Virus record (IMG/VR): IMGVR_UViG_3300044971_002099
Span: 1 to 29,593 of that record
Length of the DNA: 29,593 nt
Direction: 5' to 3' (one strand)
Source: a virus
Shown here in pieces: positions 22,826 through 29,593 of this stretch. Made by a program: the position numbers and the translations under genes. The notes beneath the pieces are model-generated. The model was not told where the DNA came from. It did no database searches and worked only from the letters and a program-made list of their open reading frames with translations. Position 1 is the stretch's first letter. Every line of letters begins with the position of its first letter.

Positions 22826-23673
22826 ACTATGTAATTTTTAAAAATTAAAGACATTTCATTGTCCGAATCATCTTTCATTTTTTTTAACGTTAAATTTAAA
22901 TTAGTTAAATATTTTTGTCTAAAAAAATTGTAATTCTCTAAAACGTTATTTATGGTTTCAACCATCTTATCATATGAAGACCATATAATATGTTCATGGT
23001 ATGGAATATGTTCTTTATATGGAGATTCTTCACTAATAACTAATATACCTGTCATTAAAGCGGGTAAAACTCTTAATTCTTCTAAAGTACAATATTTGTC
23101 TGTTTGGTGTATATTAACTAATACTTTATAGTCATCCATAACACTTTTAATAATATCTTTAGAATACATAACACTACCTCCACACGCATTATGAAAATAA
23201 TCCATATCAACTTTTTGATGGATATTATTCCTTCTTGGAGTTGAACTATGAATTGTTAAACAATTTTTAACCCTATTACCAATATTATCTATATCACTAA
23301 TATCATAAATTAATGGAGGATAATACCGAAAAATATCTGAATATTCTTTAAAATGGTTAGATATTTTTATGTTATTTATATTTGAGTTTGAGTACTCAAA
23401 AACTGATTCTAATTTAATTAATTCTTCAAATCTATACACCTCACAAGAATAAGTACCATCACCATTATTAGTAATGGTGTGTTCATATTGAAAGTTTAAA
23501 TTAACATCTTTTGATATATTATTACACCCAAAATTAATTGAATAGGGAACATTATTTTTTGTTAAAAACAAAATAATACCATTAAGAATATATTGGTAAT
23601 ATTCGTTTATATTTGAATTACCATATTTTGTTTCATAAAATAATTCACTTTTATTAACTATTTTACTTTCCAC
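22822..23673 (-). CDS. GT-B-like glycosyltransferase family protein
   Basis: The 283-aa protein has a weakly conserved N-terminal half. Its C-terminal half is like GT-B transferases: KVLVNIHQTDKYCTLEELRV, then LPALMTGILVISEESPYKEH and a WSSYDKMVETINNVLENY helix. The E-x-x-x-x-x-x-x-x-x-G-x-x-V layout binds the nucleotide sugar in this class. HSSTPRRNNIHQKV at about residues 140-155 may be a basic loop. It starts at the last base of the 248-aa gene's stop codon (1-bp overlap) and is followed by the 199-aa gene with a 4-bp overlap. Function is limited to transfer of an unknown sugar. Confidence 0.7.
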   Translation of the reverse strand: MESKIVNKSELFYETKYGNSNINEYYQYILNGIILFLTKNNVPYSINFGCNNISKDVNLNFQYEHTITNNGDGTYSCEVYRFEELIKLESVFEYSNSNINNIKISNHFKEYSDIFRYYPPLIYDISDIDNIGNRVKNCLTIHSSTPRRNNIHQKVDMDYFHNACGGSVMYSKDIIKSVMDDYKVLVNIHQTDKYCTLEELRVLPALMTGILVISEESPYKEHIPYHEHIIWSSYDKMVETINNVLENYNFFRQKYLTNLNLTLKKMKDDSDNEMSLIFKNYIV

Positions 23674-24419
23674 TATAAATTTTCTTTATTTTCCATAAAA
23701 AATCTTTCGTATGGATATAGTTGTATGTCTTCTAATAGTTGTTCACATTCTATATCTTCAGGGAAATAATATATGTCTCCATTACATTTATATTTTTGGT
23801 TAAAGATATAATTCCTATTAAAAAAAGAGTATTTGCCAACTCCACTTTTTATATGTTCATGTCTTATATTTGAAATAATATTTTCAAGACCTCCTGCATG
23901 TAATCTGAAAACTTTTTTTCCCTTTTGTTTATTTAACCGATACATAATATCACCATCTTCTTCCCCAAATCCAATTAATCGTTCATCAAAATATCCTAAC
24001 TCATCAACAAATTTTTTGTTAACAACAAAAAATGAGAATGTGTTGTTAATAATACTTAATCCAAAATATTCTGGAGATTTAATATGACCAGAGACAACTT
24101 CAAACATATTGTCAGAAGTAACATTAATATCATCATTCAATATTAATAAATCGTCTTTAGTTGAATGTATTAATAACGTGTTCCACATCTTTGATAATCC
24201 TCTTGTCTCAACAAAAAATATTGGAAATACATTTTTATAATTAAGACATAGTGATAACATTTTTTGTCTATATTCTTCAGAAAAGTTTGAATCCTTTTCA
24301 CCATTAATGCATATAAAAATATTATTATCAACACCTAAAGTTCGAATACTTTTTACTAATGACTCGACAAAATCATATCGTAATGAAAATGTGGTAATAC
24401 CAATGTCAAAATTATTCAT
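23673..24419 (-). CDS. GT2-type glycosyltransferase
   Basis: This 248-aa protein is a family 2 GT-A fold enzyme: IGITTFSLRYDFVESLVKSI and NIFICINGEKDSN at the N terminus, then DDLLILNDDINVTSD as the metal and donor site. GYFDERLIGFGEEDGDIMYR near residue 170 carries the E-D-G-D acceptor loop. It shares this last signature with the 239-aa protein at 20564-21283, so the two are probably distant duplicates. It has no transmembrane segment. It sits one base downstream of the 463-aa methyltransferase fusion and is tightly coupled to the next gene. Confidence 0.82.
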   Translation of the reverse strand: MNNFDIGITTFSLRYDFVESLVKSIRTLGVDNNIFICINGEKDSNFSEEYRQKMLSLCLNYKNVFPIFFVETRGLSKMWNTLLIHSTKDDLLILNDDINVTSDNMFEVVSGHIKSPEYFGLSIINNTFSFFVVNKKFVDELGYFDERLIGFGEEDGDIMYRLNKQKGKKVFRLHAGGLENIISNIRHEHIKSGVGKYSFFNRNYIFNQKYKCNGDIYYFPEDIECEQLLEDIQLYPYERFFMENKENL

Positions 24420-24420
24420 A

Positions 24421-25812
24421 TTAATTTAATTTATTTTTAATTTTTAAATCCAAATTACTTTTAAAGGTTGAGTACCAATTAAATACGTTATTGTGTAATT
24501 CATTATATTGGTTATTGTCCATATTATAATATTTTACAATTTCATTCCAAGAATTAACTACAGGTAATGGAGAATCTCCCCAAACTTTAGTAAAATATTC
24601 TAAGTTGTTGTAATTTTTTAAAATTGGTATTGAACCTGATTCTAAACACTCCATCAATCTAAATGAGTCAGGATGAACCCATCCCATAGGACACGGAACA
24701 AATTTTGTTTTACCGTAAATTGAAATACATTCGTCTTGAGTTAATGATGTCGAACAATTCCATGAATTTGTTTTATGTATAAAAACATTTTCCATATTTT
24801 CAATCACAGACAATAACTCTTGTCTATCTGATTTTGGTTGTCCGATAAACGCAAACACATACTCTTTTGTTTTTGACAAATTTTCATTCTTATTAAGAAA
24901 TCCTGATTTTACACCTAAAGGAATAAATGTAACATTTTCATCACTAATATTTGAATCATAATAATTTCTAAAAACATTTTTTGCCTTTGAATAATAGTCA
25001 CAATTATGACTTAAGTTTTCGTTAGAGAAATGTAACAAATAAAAAGTATAACCTAGTTCAACAAACTTGTTTAAATAGTTATTGAAGTCATCAGATATGT
25101 TATTTGAATTGTTAGAATAAATAATTACAGAGTTATCTAAAACAGTAGATAATTTACCGTCATCAAATATTCTGTTTTGTTCAACATTTTTAAATAAAAA
25201 TTCTGTGGTATATTCAAATTCAAAAGTCGTTTGGTCTCCATTAAATGTTTGCCAAATTAAATTAAGAGGTTTTGTTTGTTTTCTATGAATTAAAAGTTTG
25301 TTGTTATTATGTAATTCAAAAGGTATATTTTTTTCTTTAAACCATTCTATTGTATTAACACAATCATACGCATGTAAATCCTCAATAACGTATAACCCAT
25401 TTTCTTTTAAATGAGGATATAATGTCTCAAAACTTTTAATATGGTGAAAATGGGTGTGAAGTCCATCATCAATAATAATATCGTAATTACCTCCATACTC
25501 ACTTACACATCGGTTTAAATCCTCAGTTACACTTTGGTCTCCAATGAATATTCGAACATTTTCTTTTTCATATTTTTTACAATCTTGATTTATGTCAAAG
25601 CCAATAAAATCAATATTTGAAAAGAACTCGGTCCACATTTGTATTGAAGCACCAGGAAATCTTGGGTCAGCAACACCTATTTCTAACATCTTAATTTTTT
25701 CATCTTTTAATGGATAAAATAATTCTTGATATGTTTCGGTATAAGAGTGATATTCAAAATGTTTGGTTCCTTTATCAGTACCAAGTCTATTTGCTATTTC
25801 TGTTAGTGTCAT
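24421..25812 (-). CDS. Fusion of SAM methyltransferase and exostosin-like glycosyltransferase
   Basis: Residues 1-180 are a class I methyltransferase of the macrolide O-methyltransferase type. The SAM-binding motif I is KMLEIGVADPRFPG (about 44-57), followed by FIGFDINQD and DIIIDDGLHTHFHHIKSFE (the Asp/His pair of the metal-dependent subclass), then NGLYVIEDLH. After a linker the C-terminal half (about 230-463) is a GT-B domain like the exostosin family (GT47): YVFAFIGQPKSDRQELLSVI, FVPCPMGWVHPDSFRLMECL, then ESGSIPILKNY. In GT47 proteins the P-x-G-x-x-x-x-x-x-R-x-x-E pattern is the donor site. A single polypeptide could therefore add a sugar and methylate it or its neighbour. The N domain is paralogous to the adjacent 201-aa methyltransferase, which ends 11 bp upstream. 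Confidence 0.8.
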   Translation of the reverse strand: MTLTEIANRLGTDKGTKHFEYHSYTETYQELFYPLKDEKIKMLEIGVADPRFPGASIQMWTEFFSNIDFIGFDINQDCKKYEKENVRIFIGDQSVTEDLNRCVSEYGGNYDIIIDDGLHTHFHHIKSFETLYPHLKENGLYVIEDLHAYDCVNTIEWFKEKNIPFELHNNNKLLIHRKQTKPLNLIWQTFNGDQTTFEFEYTTEFLFKNVEQNRIFDDGKLSTVLDNSVIIYSNNSNNISDDFNNYLNKFVELGYTFYLLHFSNENLSHNCDYYSKAKNVFRNYYDSNISDENVTFIPLGVKSGFLNKNENLSKTKEYVFAFIGQPKSDRQELLSVIENMENVFIHKTNSWNCSTSLTQDECISIYGKTKFVPCPMGWVHPDSFRLMECLESGSIPILKNYNNLEYFTKVWGDSPLPVVNSWNEIVKYYNMDNNQYNELHNNVFNWYSTFKSNLDLKIKNKLN

Positions 25813-25823
25813 AAATTAATGAG

Positions 25824-26429
25824 TTATTTCTTTTTTATTATTGATGTAACACTTTGATTATATTCTGGTGTTTTAGACCATATTCTAATATCGGCAACAT
25901 TATTTTTTATGTATTCCTTTTCATCGTCTAAGATATGATTGGATGCAATGTTGTTAGTAAATTTAAATGATTGTAACATATCTAAAGTAGTTATTAAATC
26001 ATCGGGAAAAATAGTCCCAAAATTTTCTATTCTTGATGTATGTAAGTCTTCTAAAATATAAATTCCACCTTTCTTTAATCTTTTAAATAATATTCCAAAC
26101 GATACTTGTTGTTGTTTCATTGTGTGACCACCATCATCAATAATTATATCAAACTCAACATCAACTTCTTTTAAAAAACCATTTAAAGAGTCTCTATCTT
26201 CTTGATTAACGATGTATGTTTTAACTCTTTCTTCATCATATTGAGTTTTATCCTCAATGTCAATTCCGTAAATGTTACCATCTTTAAATTTATCTGATAA
26301 GTATTTAAGACTTCCACCATAATATACTCCAATCTCTAATATATGTTTACTATCACTTACTTCATTAAAATATGGTTCGTAAACATCTATGAATCCATGT
26401 GCGTATTTATCCGTATTATATTGTTCCAT
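25824..26429 (-). CDS. Class I SAM-dependent methyltransferase
   Basis: The 201-aa stand-alone methyltransferase carries ILEIGVYYGGSLKYLSDKF (SAM motif I), NIYGIDIEDKTQ, the FDIIIDDGGHTMKQQQVSFG motif (metal-type acid and His) and GGIYILEDLHTSRI. The order and spacing match the N-terminal half of the 463-aa fusion protein, so this is a paralogue lacking the transferase domain. Relatives methylate hydroxyls of sugars in macrolides and surface glycans. It lies 11 bp upstream of the fusion gene and is preceded by the 48-aa duplicated fragment (7-bp gap). Methylation would cap or mask sugars of the glycan made by the cluster. Confidence 0.82.
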   Translation of the reverse strand: MEQYNTDKYAHGFIDVYEPYFNEVSDSKHILEIGVYYGGSLKYLSDKFKDGNIYGIDIEDKTQYDEERVKTYIVNQEDRDSLNGFLKEVDVEFDIIIDDGGHTMKQQQVSFGILFKRLKKGGIYILEDLHTSRIENFGTIFPDDLITTLDMLQSFKFTNNIASNHILDDEKEYIKNNVADIRIWSKTPEYNQSVTSIIKKK

Positions 26430-26436
26430 TTTATTT

Positions 26437-26583
26437 TTAACTAACGTTATTATGATTTAATTGAGCTGTTAACCTATCACACCATTCTTTTGATTCTGAG
26501 TCAGGCCAAACAACCAAATGAGAAGGTATCTCATCAGTTTGAAACTCTCTCCATATCTTACAATATTTATCAAGGTATCTCAT
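26437..26583 (-). CDS. 48-aa duplicated C-terminal fragment of the GT60-like gene
   Basis: This 48-aa frame begins MRYLDKYCKIWREFQTDE and ends DRLTAQLNHNNVS. It matches the last 48 residues of the transferase at 28375-29593 (MRDPDKYCKIWREFQTDE ... DRLTGQLNNDVVS) with few changes. The DNA is also close to identical over 130 bp. Its start is an internal Met codon of the parental gene. It follows the stop of the 452-aa gene by 3 bp and precedes the methyltransferase by 7 bp, so the spacing is that of a functional operon gene. It may be a translated mini-protein (a free accessory domain) or a remnant of a second transferase copy that was otherwise deleted. No catalytic motif is present in this part. 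Confidence 0.65.
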   Translation of the reverse strand: MRYLDKYCKIWREFQTDEIPSHLVVWPDSESKEWCDRLTAQLNHNNVS

Positions 26584-26585
26584 AA
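26456..26585. repeat. 130-bp dispersed repeat, copy A
   Basis: This 130-bp segment matches 28394-28523 in the same orientation, with about ten mismatches and no indels by eye. It covers nearly all of the 48-aa frame. Identity at DNA level suggests recent duplication or ongoing recombination inside the block. Confidence 0.85.
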
Positions 26586-26586
26586 T

Positions 26587-27945
26587 TTATTTTTTATTTT
26601 CAATATAAAAGTTTAAATCTTCAGGAGTTCCTAGTCCCCACATATTTTTAACTTCATAAACTCTTATTTTTTTATTGTCTTCTACCGCCTGATTAAAAAC
26701 AGGACAAACGTAAAATTCATTATTAACCCTAACATTTTTTTCAATCATTTGTTCGGCATATTTTACAAAATCAGAACCATGTTTCCAATAATAAAACCCT
26801 ACAGTTGCATTATCCGAAATTGGATTTTTCTCTGCCACTTCAGTAACATATCCTGTTTCATCTATTTTAACAAAAGACCATTTAGGGTGAGTGGCTTTAA
26901 ACGTAACTATACCACCATCCGCATCAGTCTCATTCATCTTATACATAAATTCATTTGAATCCCATTCAACAAATTGGTCTGAATTAGCAAAAAACAATGG
27001 AGAATCGTTATTAATAAATTCTTTAGATAATAAAGCGGTACATGCAGCTCCTTCGGTAATACCATCAACCTCAACAATTTTACAATTTGGTGTTATTAAA
27101 TTTAATAAAGTATCTAAGTTATATTTTTCACGATGTGATTTTTGAACCACGTAAATGTAGTTGGCATCAATGTTTAAATTGTCAACAACAACTTGAATCA
27201 TTGGTTTATTATTTACATCAATAAGTGGTTTTGGAAATGTATATCCGGCTAATTGAAATCTTGACCCAGCTCCAGCCATTGGAATAAGAATGTTCATTTT
27301 ATGGTCTTCCCATTTTGGTGTCATCATATTATGTCCTGATTTTATTTCTAATATTTTTTTTGTTATGTTAATATAAGTAACTTCAATTGGAGATTTTACT
27401 CTAAAAACGTGAGATTTACTTCTCGACGCGGCAAGTAAACCATATGGAGAATCTTCAACAATTAAAGTTTCTTCAGGTAAACACCCAACCATAGATATCA
27501 CTTTCCAATAAATTTCGGGGTGAGGTTTTGAATTTTTAACATCTTCATTAGATAAAATTAAATCAAAAAATTCAATAATCCCTAACTTAGATAATACCGT
27601 TAAAACAGTTTTTCTAATACTATTAGAACACACCGCCAACTTATAACCTTCATTAACTAACATAGTCATTGTTGTAATTAAATCCGTATTATATTTTAAA
27701 TTCCTTAAAGATTGTAAAGTATAAGTTTGTTTATTATCCCAAATTTCTTTGAATTGTTCTTTAGGTAAACCTTTACGTTCGTGTAACATATCTAATTTTT
27801 GATTTGTTTTTAAACCATCATAAATTGATAAGTGTTCATCCCAAGTTATTGAATAACTACCTAATGCCTTATTTAAAGATTCATAATGAATTTCTTTGGC
27901 CTCAACCAATACTCCATCTAAATCAAATATTATTGTTTTAATCAT
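26587..27945 (-). CDS. Fusion of HAD phosphatase and sugar nucleotidyltransferase
   Basis: Residues 1-200 form a HAD hydrolase of the beta-phosphoglucomutase type: IIFDLDGVLVEA (Asp8, Asp10), LAVCSNSIRK (Ser107), KNSKPHPEIYW (Lys140) and LIVEDSPYGLLAA (Glu164, Asp165), a complete set. Residues 217-452 are a nucleotidyltransferase: NILIPMAGAGSRF with FPKPLIDVNNKPMIQ is the NTP-binding loop and Lys site. FFANSDQFVEW supplies a metal-binding Asp, and NEFYVCPVFNQAV is typical of glucose-1-phosphate-type enzymes. The product would dephosphorylate or isomerise a sugar phosphate and activate a sugar-1-phosphate to an NDP-sugar, as in heptose or related pathways. It is the only donor-making enzyme visible here. 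It starts with an 8-bp overlap with the phosphodiesterase gene. Confidence 0.88.
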   Translation of the reverse strand: MIKTIIFDLDGVLVEAKEIHYESLNKALGSYSITWDEHLSIYDGLKTNQKLDMLHERKGLPKEQFKEIWDNKQTYTLQSLRNLKYNTDLITTMTMLVNEGYKLAVCSNSIRKTVLTVLSKLGIIEFFDLILSNEDVKNSKPHPEIYWKVISMVGCLPEETLIVEDSPYGLLAASRSKSHVFRVKSPIEVTYINITKKILEIKSGHNMMTPKWEDHKMNILIPMAGAGSRFQLAGYTFPKPLIDVNNKPMIQVVVDNLNIDANYIYVVQKSHREKYNLDTLLNLITPNCKIVEVDGITEGAACTALLSKEFINNDSPLFFANSDQFVEWDSNEFMYKMNETDADGGIVTFKATHPKWSFVKIDETGYVTEVAEKNPISDNATVGFYYWKHGSDFVKYAEQMIEKNVRVNNEFYVCPVFNQAVEDNKKIRVYEVKNMWGLGTPEDLNFYIENKK

Positions 27946-28372
27946 TATATTTTTTTATAAAATCTGAACAAATACCCAAACATATTGAAATATCATCATT
28001 ATGTATTTCAGGCATAACTGCAATACTTCCAATAATAGGTTGTTTACCTGGATAAACCCACATATAGTTTTTAGATGTTAATGTTAGTGTATCTTGTTCG
28101 TGCCAAAAATAATGTAATGAGGTGTTTCTAATCCAATTTAAAGATTCAAAATTTTTACAATGAACCCATAATTTATCAATTCTTTCACCTAACCACTCAT
28201 CACTAACTTCATATTGTGGTTTATCGTGTCCCAAATAAACTTTACCATCAACCCACCATAAGTCAACTTCAACATCATATCCATCATCAATAGCTTCCAT
28301 AATATAGTATGGTGAGTTTTCTCTATCTTCATTAGGACCGTTTAAGTTTCCTCTATGTGATATTAATATCAT
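27938..28372 (-). CDS. Glycerophosphodiester phosphodiesterase-like protein
   Basis: The 144-aa protein has the GDPD core: LISHRGNLNG (His6, Arg7), the EDRENSPYYIMEAIDDG helix, YDVEVDLWWVDGKVYLGHD (metal-binding Glu35 and Asp37, catalytic His49). It is shorter than bacterial GDPD enzymes (about 250-350 aa) and lacks much of the second half of the barrel, but all first-half catalytic residues are intact. The ORF is complete, so it is probably a naturally short form, as seen in glycan clusters. It could process a glycerophosphate substituent on a surface polymer or phospholipid head group. It overlaps the downstream fusion gene by 8 bp and is 2 bp from the GT60-like gene. Confidence 0.75.
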   Translation of the reverse strand: MILISHRGNLNGPNEDRENSPYYIMEAIDDGYDVEVDLWWVDGKVYLGHDKPQYEVSDEWLGERIDKLWVHCKNFESLNWIRNTSLHYFWHEQDTLTLTSKNYMWVYPGKQPIIGSIAVMPEIHNDDISICLGICSDFIKKYND

Positions 28373-28374
28373 AA

Positions 28375-29593
28375 TTAACTTACAACATCATTGTTTAATT
28401 GACCTGTTAACCTATCACACCATCCTTTTGATTCTGAGTGAGGCCAAACAACCCAATGAGAAGGCATTTCATCAGTTTGAAATTCTCTCCATATCTTACA
28501 ATACTTATCAGGGTCTCTCATAAATCCAGCAATTTCATTTTTGTCAGCATCTTTACGGAATAATGTTTTATCTTCTTTACCGTGGAAAGCAACCACCCAA
28601 AAATCATAATCGGTCTCAGGAACACTTGAATATCCAACATCAATACAATGTTTGAAGATAGTACAGAAACTTTTTTTCCATTCTTCTTCTGTTTCAAATG
28701 TATATGGATTTGGTGGATAATTCTTATCTAAAGTATATCTATCAATTGCTCGTTTTTCAAACAATATACCAGAATACTTTTCATATTCAGTTAAAGTTCT
28801 AACCGGTCCAAAACCATAAAGTCCATCGTGTCCTTCTTGTTTTTCACCATCCATACCAAATAATTTTCTATTTGTGTGATGTGAATGTTTATTCTTTTCA
28901 CCCCAAGTTTTATCATCATCCCATTGTTTTGTTCTACCCTTACGAGTATATTCGTGATAAACTACAGGAATGTGTGGATGGAATAAATCATAACCCCAAG
29001 TGTAAGCTCGAGCCGCGATTGAAATTTCTTCTCCGTGGAAATAGTATTCGGGGTTATGTTGAACTTCTTTTGAAAACTCTCCTAATGTGAAACAAAAGTG
29101 AGCTGAGTAAAATCTTGCAGCTACTGGTTTTTTCATCTCTCTCCAACTTGGAATTGTTTCAGGTAAGAAGAATACTGCACCTTCGGGGATGAATCTATCA
29201 AACACCATTCTCCATGCTTCTTGAGAACGACCTGCTGGGTCATTTTCAGGGTCGAAGGACGGAACATAACCCGTAAGTAGAGGTTTCTTGTAACCGTCCT
29301 TTTGTAACCCCTTTATCATTTTAATTAGGATATCATCCCAATCTTTAACAAATCGCATATGTGAATCAATTTGTAGGGTATATTCTTCACCATCATAAAG
29401 TTGTTGTGTTAGGTTTCTTGCCCAACATACACCTTTGGCATCTTGATAGGGGATATCTAAGATTTTGAATCTTTTATCTTTTCTATATTCGTCAATATTA
29501 TCAAAACCGTCTGTTTCGTTAAATTGTCTTGCAATACTAAAGACCAAATTTTTAGGTTTTTTGGCATTTGCCAACATATCTTTGATTGTTGGA
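28375..29593 (-). CDS. GT60-like GlcNAc-transferase family protein (5' end outside window)
   Basis: The frame stays open through the right window edge. The residues before the first internal ATG (PTIKD-MLANAKKPKNL) look like the continuation of the usual family N terminus, so the true start lies beyond 29593. The protein has LVFSIARQFNE, GVCWARNLTQQLY, the D-S-H metal site YTLQIDSHMRFVKDWDD, and AHFCFTLGEF with YYFHGEEISIAARAYTWGYD. This order and the D-x-H in place of D-x-D recall the GT60 family (Skp1-type polypeptide GlcNAc-transferases). The C-terminal 48 residues (MRDPDKYCKIWREFQ to the end) are the segment copied at 26437-26583. Such enzymes can glycosylate hydroxylated or Ser/Thr residues of proteins, so protein (virion) glycosylation is a real possibility. 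It is the most upstream gene of the block seen here. Confidence 0.8.
   Translation of the reverse strand, partial: PTIKDMLANAKKPKNLVFSIARQFNETDGFDNIDEYRKDKRFKILDIPYQDAKGVCWARNLTQQLYDGEEYTLQIDSHMRFVKDWDDILIKMIKGLQKDGYKKPLLTGYVPSFDPENDPAGRSQEAWRMVFDRFIPEGAVFFLPETIPSWREMKKPVAARFYSAHFCFTLGEFSKEVQHNPEYYFHGEEISIAARAYTWGYDLFHPHIPVVYHEYTRKGRTKQWDDDKTWGEKNKHSHHTNRKLFGMDGEKQEGHDGLYGFGPVRTLTEYEKYSGILFEKRAIDRYTLDKNYPPNPYTFETEEEWKKSFCTIFKHCIDVGYSSVPETDYDFWVVAFHGKEDKTLFRKDADKNEIAGFMRDPDKYCKIWREFQTDEMPSHWVVWPHSESKGWCDRLTGQLNNDVVS
28394..28523. repeat. 130-bp dispersed repeat, copy B
   Basis: This is the partner of 26456-26585, located in the 3' end of the GT60-like gene. It is the likely source copy, because here it is part of a full-length transferase. 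The copies are direct repeats about 1.8 kb apart, flanking the phosphodiesterase and HAD/nucleotidyltransferase genes, so recombination between them would delete those genes. Confidence 0.85.

Noticed and set aside
28872-29090. 72-aa plus-strand frame opposite the GT60-like gene
   Set aside because: It is antisense to a conserved catalytic region; no motif or promoter supports it.
29577-29593. ATG at 29577 as the true start of the GT60-like protein
   Set aside because: The frame continues upstream to the window edge with family-like residues (P-T-I-K-D before the Met), so the start is outside the window.
1-29593. CRISPR arrays, tRNA genes, insertion sequences
   Set aside because: No spaced short repeats, cloverleaf-forming segments or transposase-like frames were found; the only dispersed repeat is the 130-bp pair in the glycosyl block.

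Overview
The window is part of a T4-like (Far-T4) contractile-tailed phage genome. It carries a recognisable tail and neck gene set (tape measure, gp26-like tail-assembly protein, gp19-type tube, gp18-type sheath, and gp15-, gp14- and gp13-like completion/neck proteins) and a T4-gp43-like family B DNA polymerase. The DNA is very A+T rich. Start codons lack Shine-Dalgarno sequences and sit in A/T-rich leaders, as in Bacteroidetes (Flavobacteria) and their phages; that host is an inference. I see no tRNA, rRNA, CRISPR array, IS element or integrase. No stretch over 300 bases lacks a gene; the largest gaps (about 90-130 bp) hold promoter-like motifs and hairpins.

Region 1 (1-9930, nearly all minus strand) is the tail module. 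Read in the direction of transcription (right to left) it runs: gp14-like neck protein, a 137-aa unknown, gp15-like tail completion protein, an oversized 1073-aa sheath protein, a HAD-type phosphatase, the tail tube, a gp26-like protein with an overlapping shifted-frame extension that looks like a tail-assembly-chaperone frameshift, then the tape measure protein, which runs off the left edge. A 53-aa ribbon-helix-helix-like gene lies on the plus strand between the sheath and gp15 genes.

Region 2 (9987-14798, plus strand) carries a SNF2-type helicase, a 510-aa fusion of an intact Mn-type superoxide dismutase to a predicted PD-(D/E)XK nuclease-like domain, a gp13-like neck protein and a small unknown. 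Region 3 (14769-17993, minus) has the DNA polymerase and a small probable virion protein.

Region 4 (18010-29593, minus) is one tightly packed block of 13 reading frames, most with overlaps or gaps under 15 bp, devoted to glycan chemistry. It encodes two HtrL/YibB-type proteins, several GT-A and GT-B glycosyltransferases, a GT10 fucosyltransferase-like protein, two related SAM methyltransferases (one fused to an exostosin-like transferase), a HAD phosphatase/nucleotidyltransferase fusion, a glycerophosphodiester phosphodiesterase-like enzyme and a GT60-like transferase. A 130-bp piece of the last gene is duplicated and forms a free-standing 48-aa reading frame. Together these could build and attach a complex glycan on the virion, or alter the host surface.

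A motif TATTTAT(A/T/C/G) lies on the sense strand upstream of 11 genes on both strands. It differs from the T4 late promoter TATAAATA at two central positions and is the best candidate for this phage's late promoter. Several hairpins sit unusually close to start codons, and one contains the start codon of the 134-aa gene.
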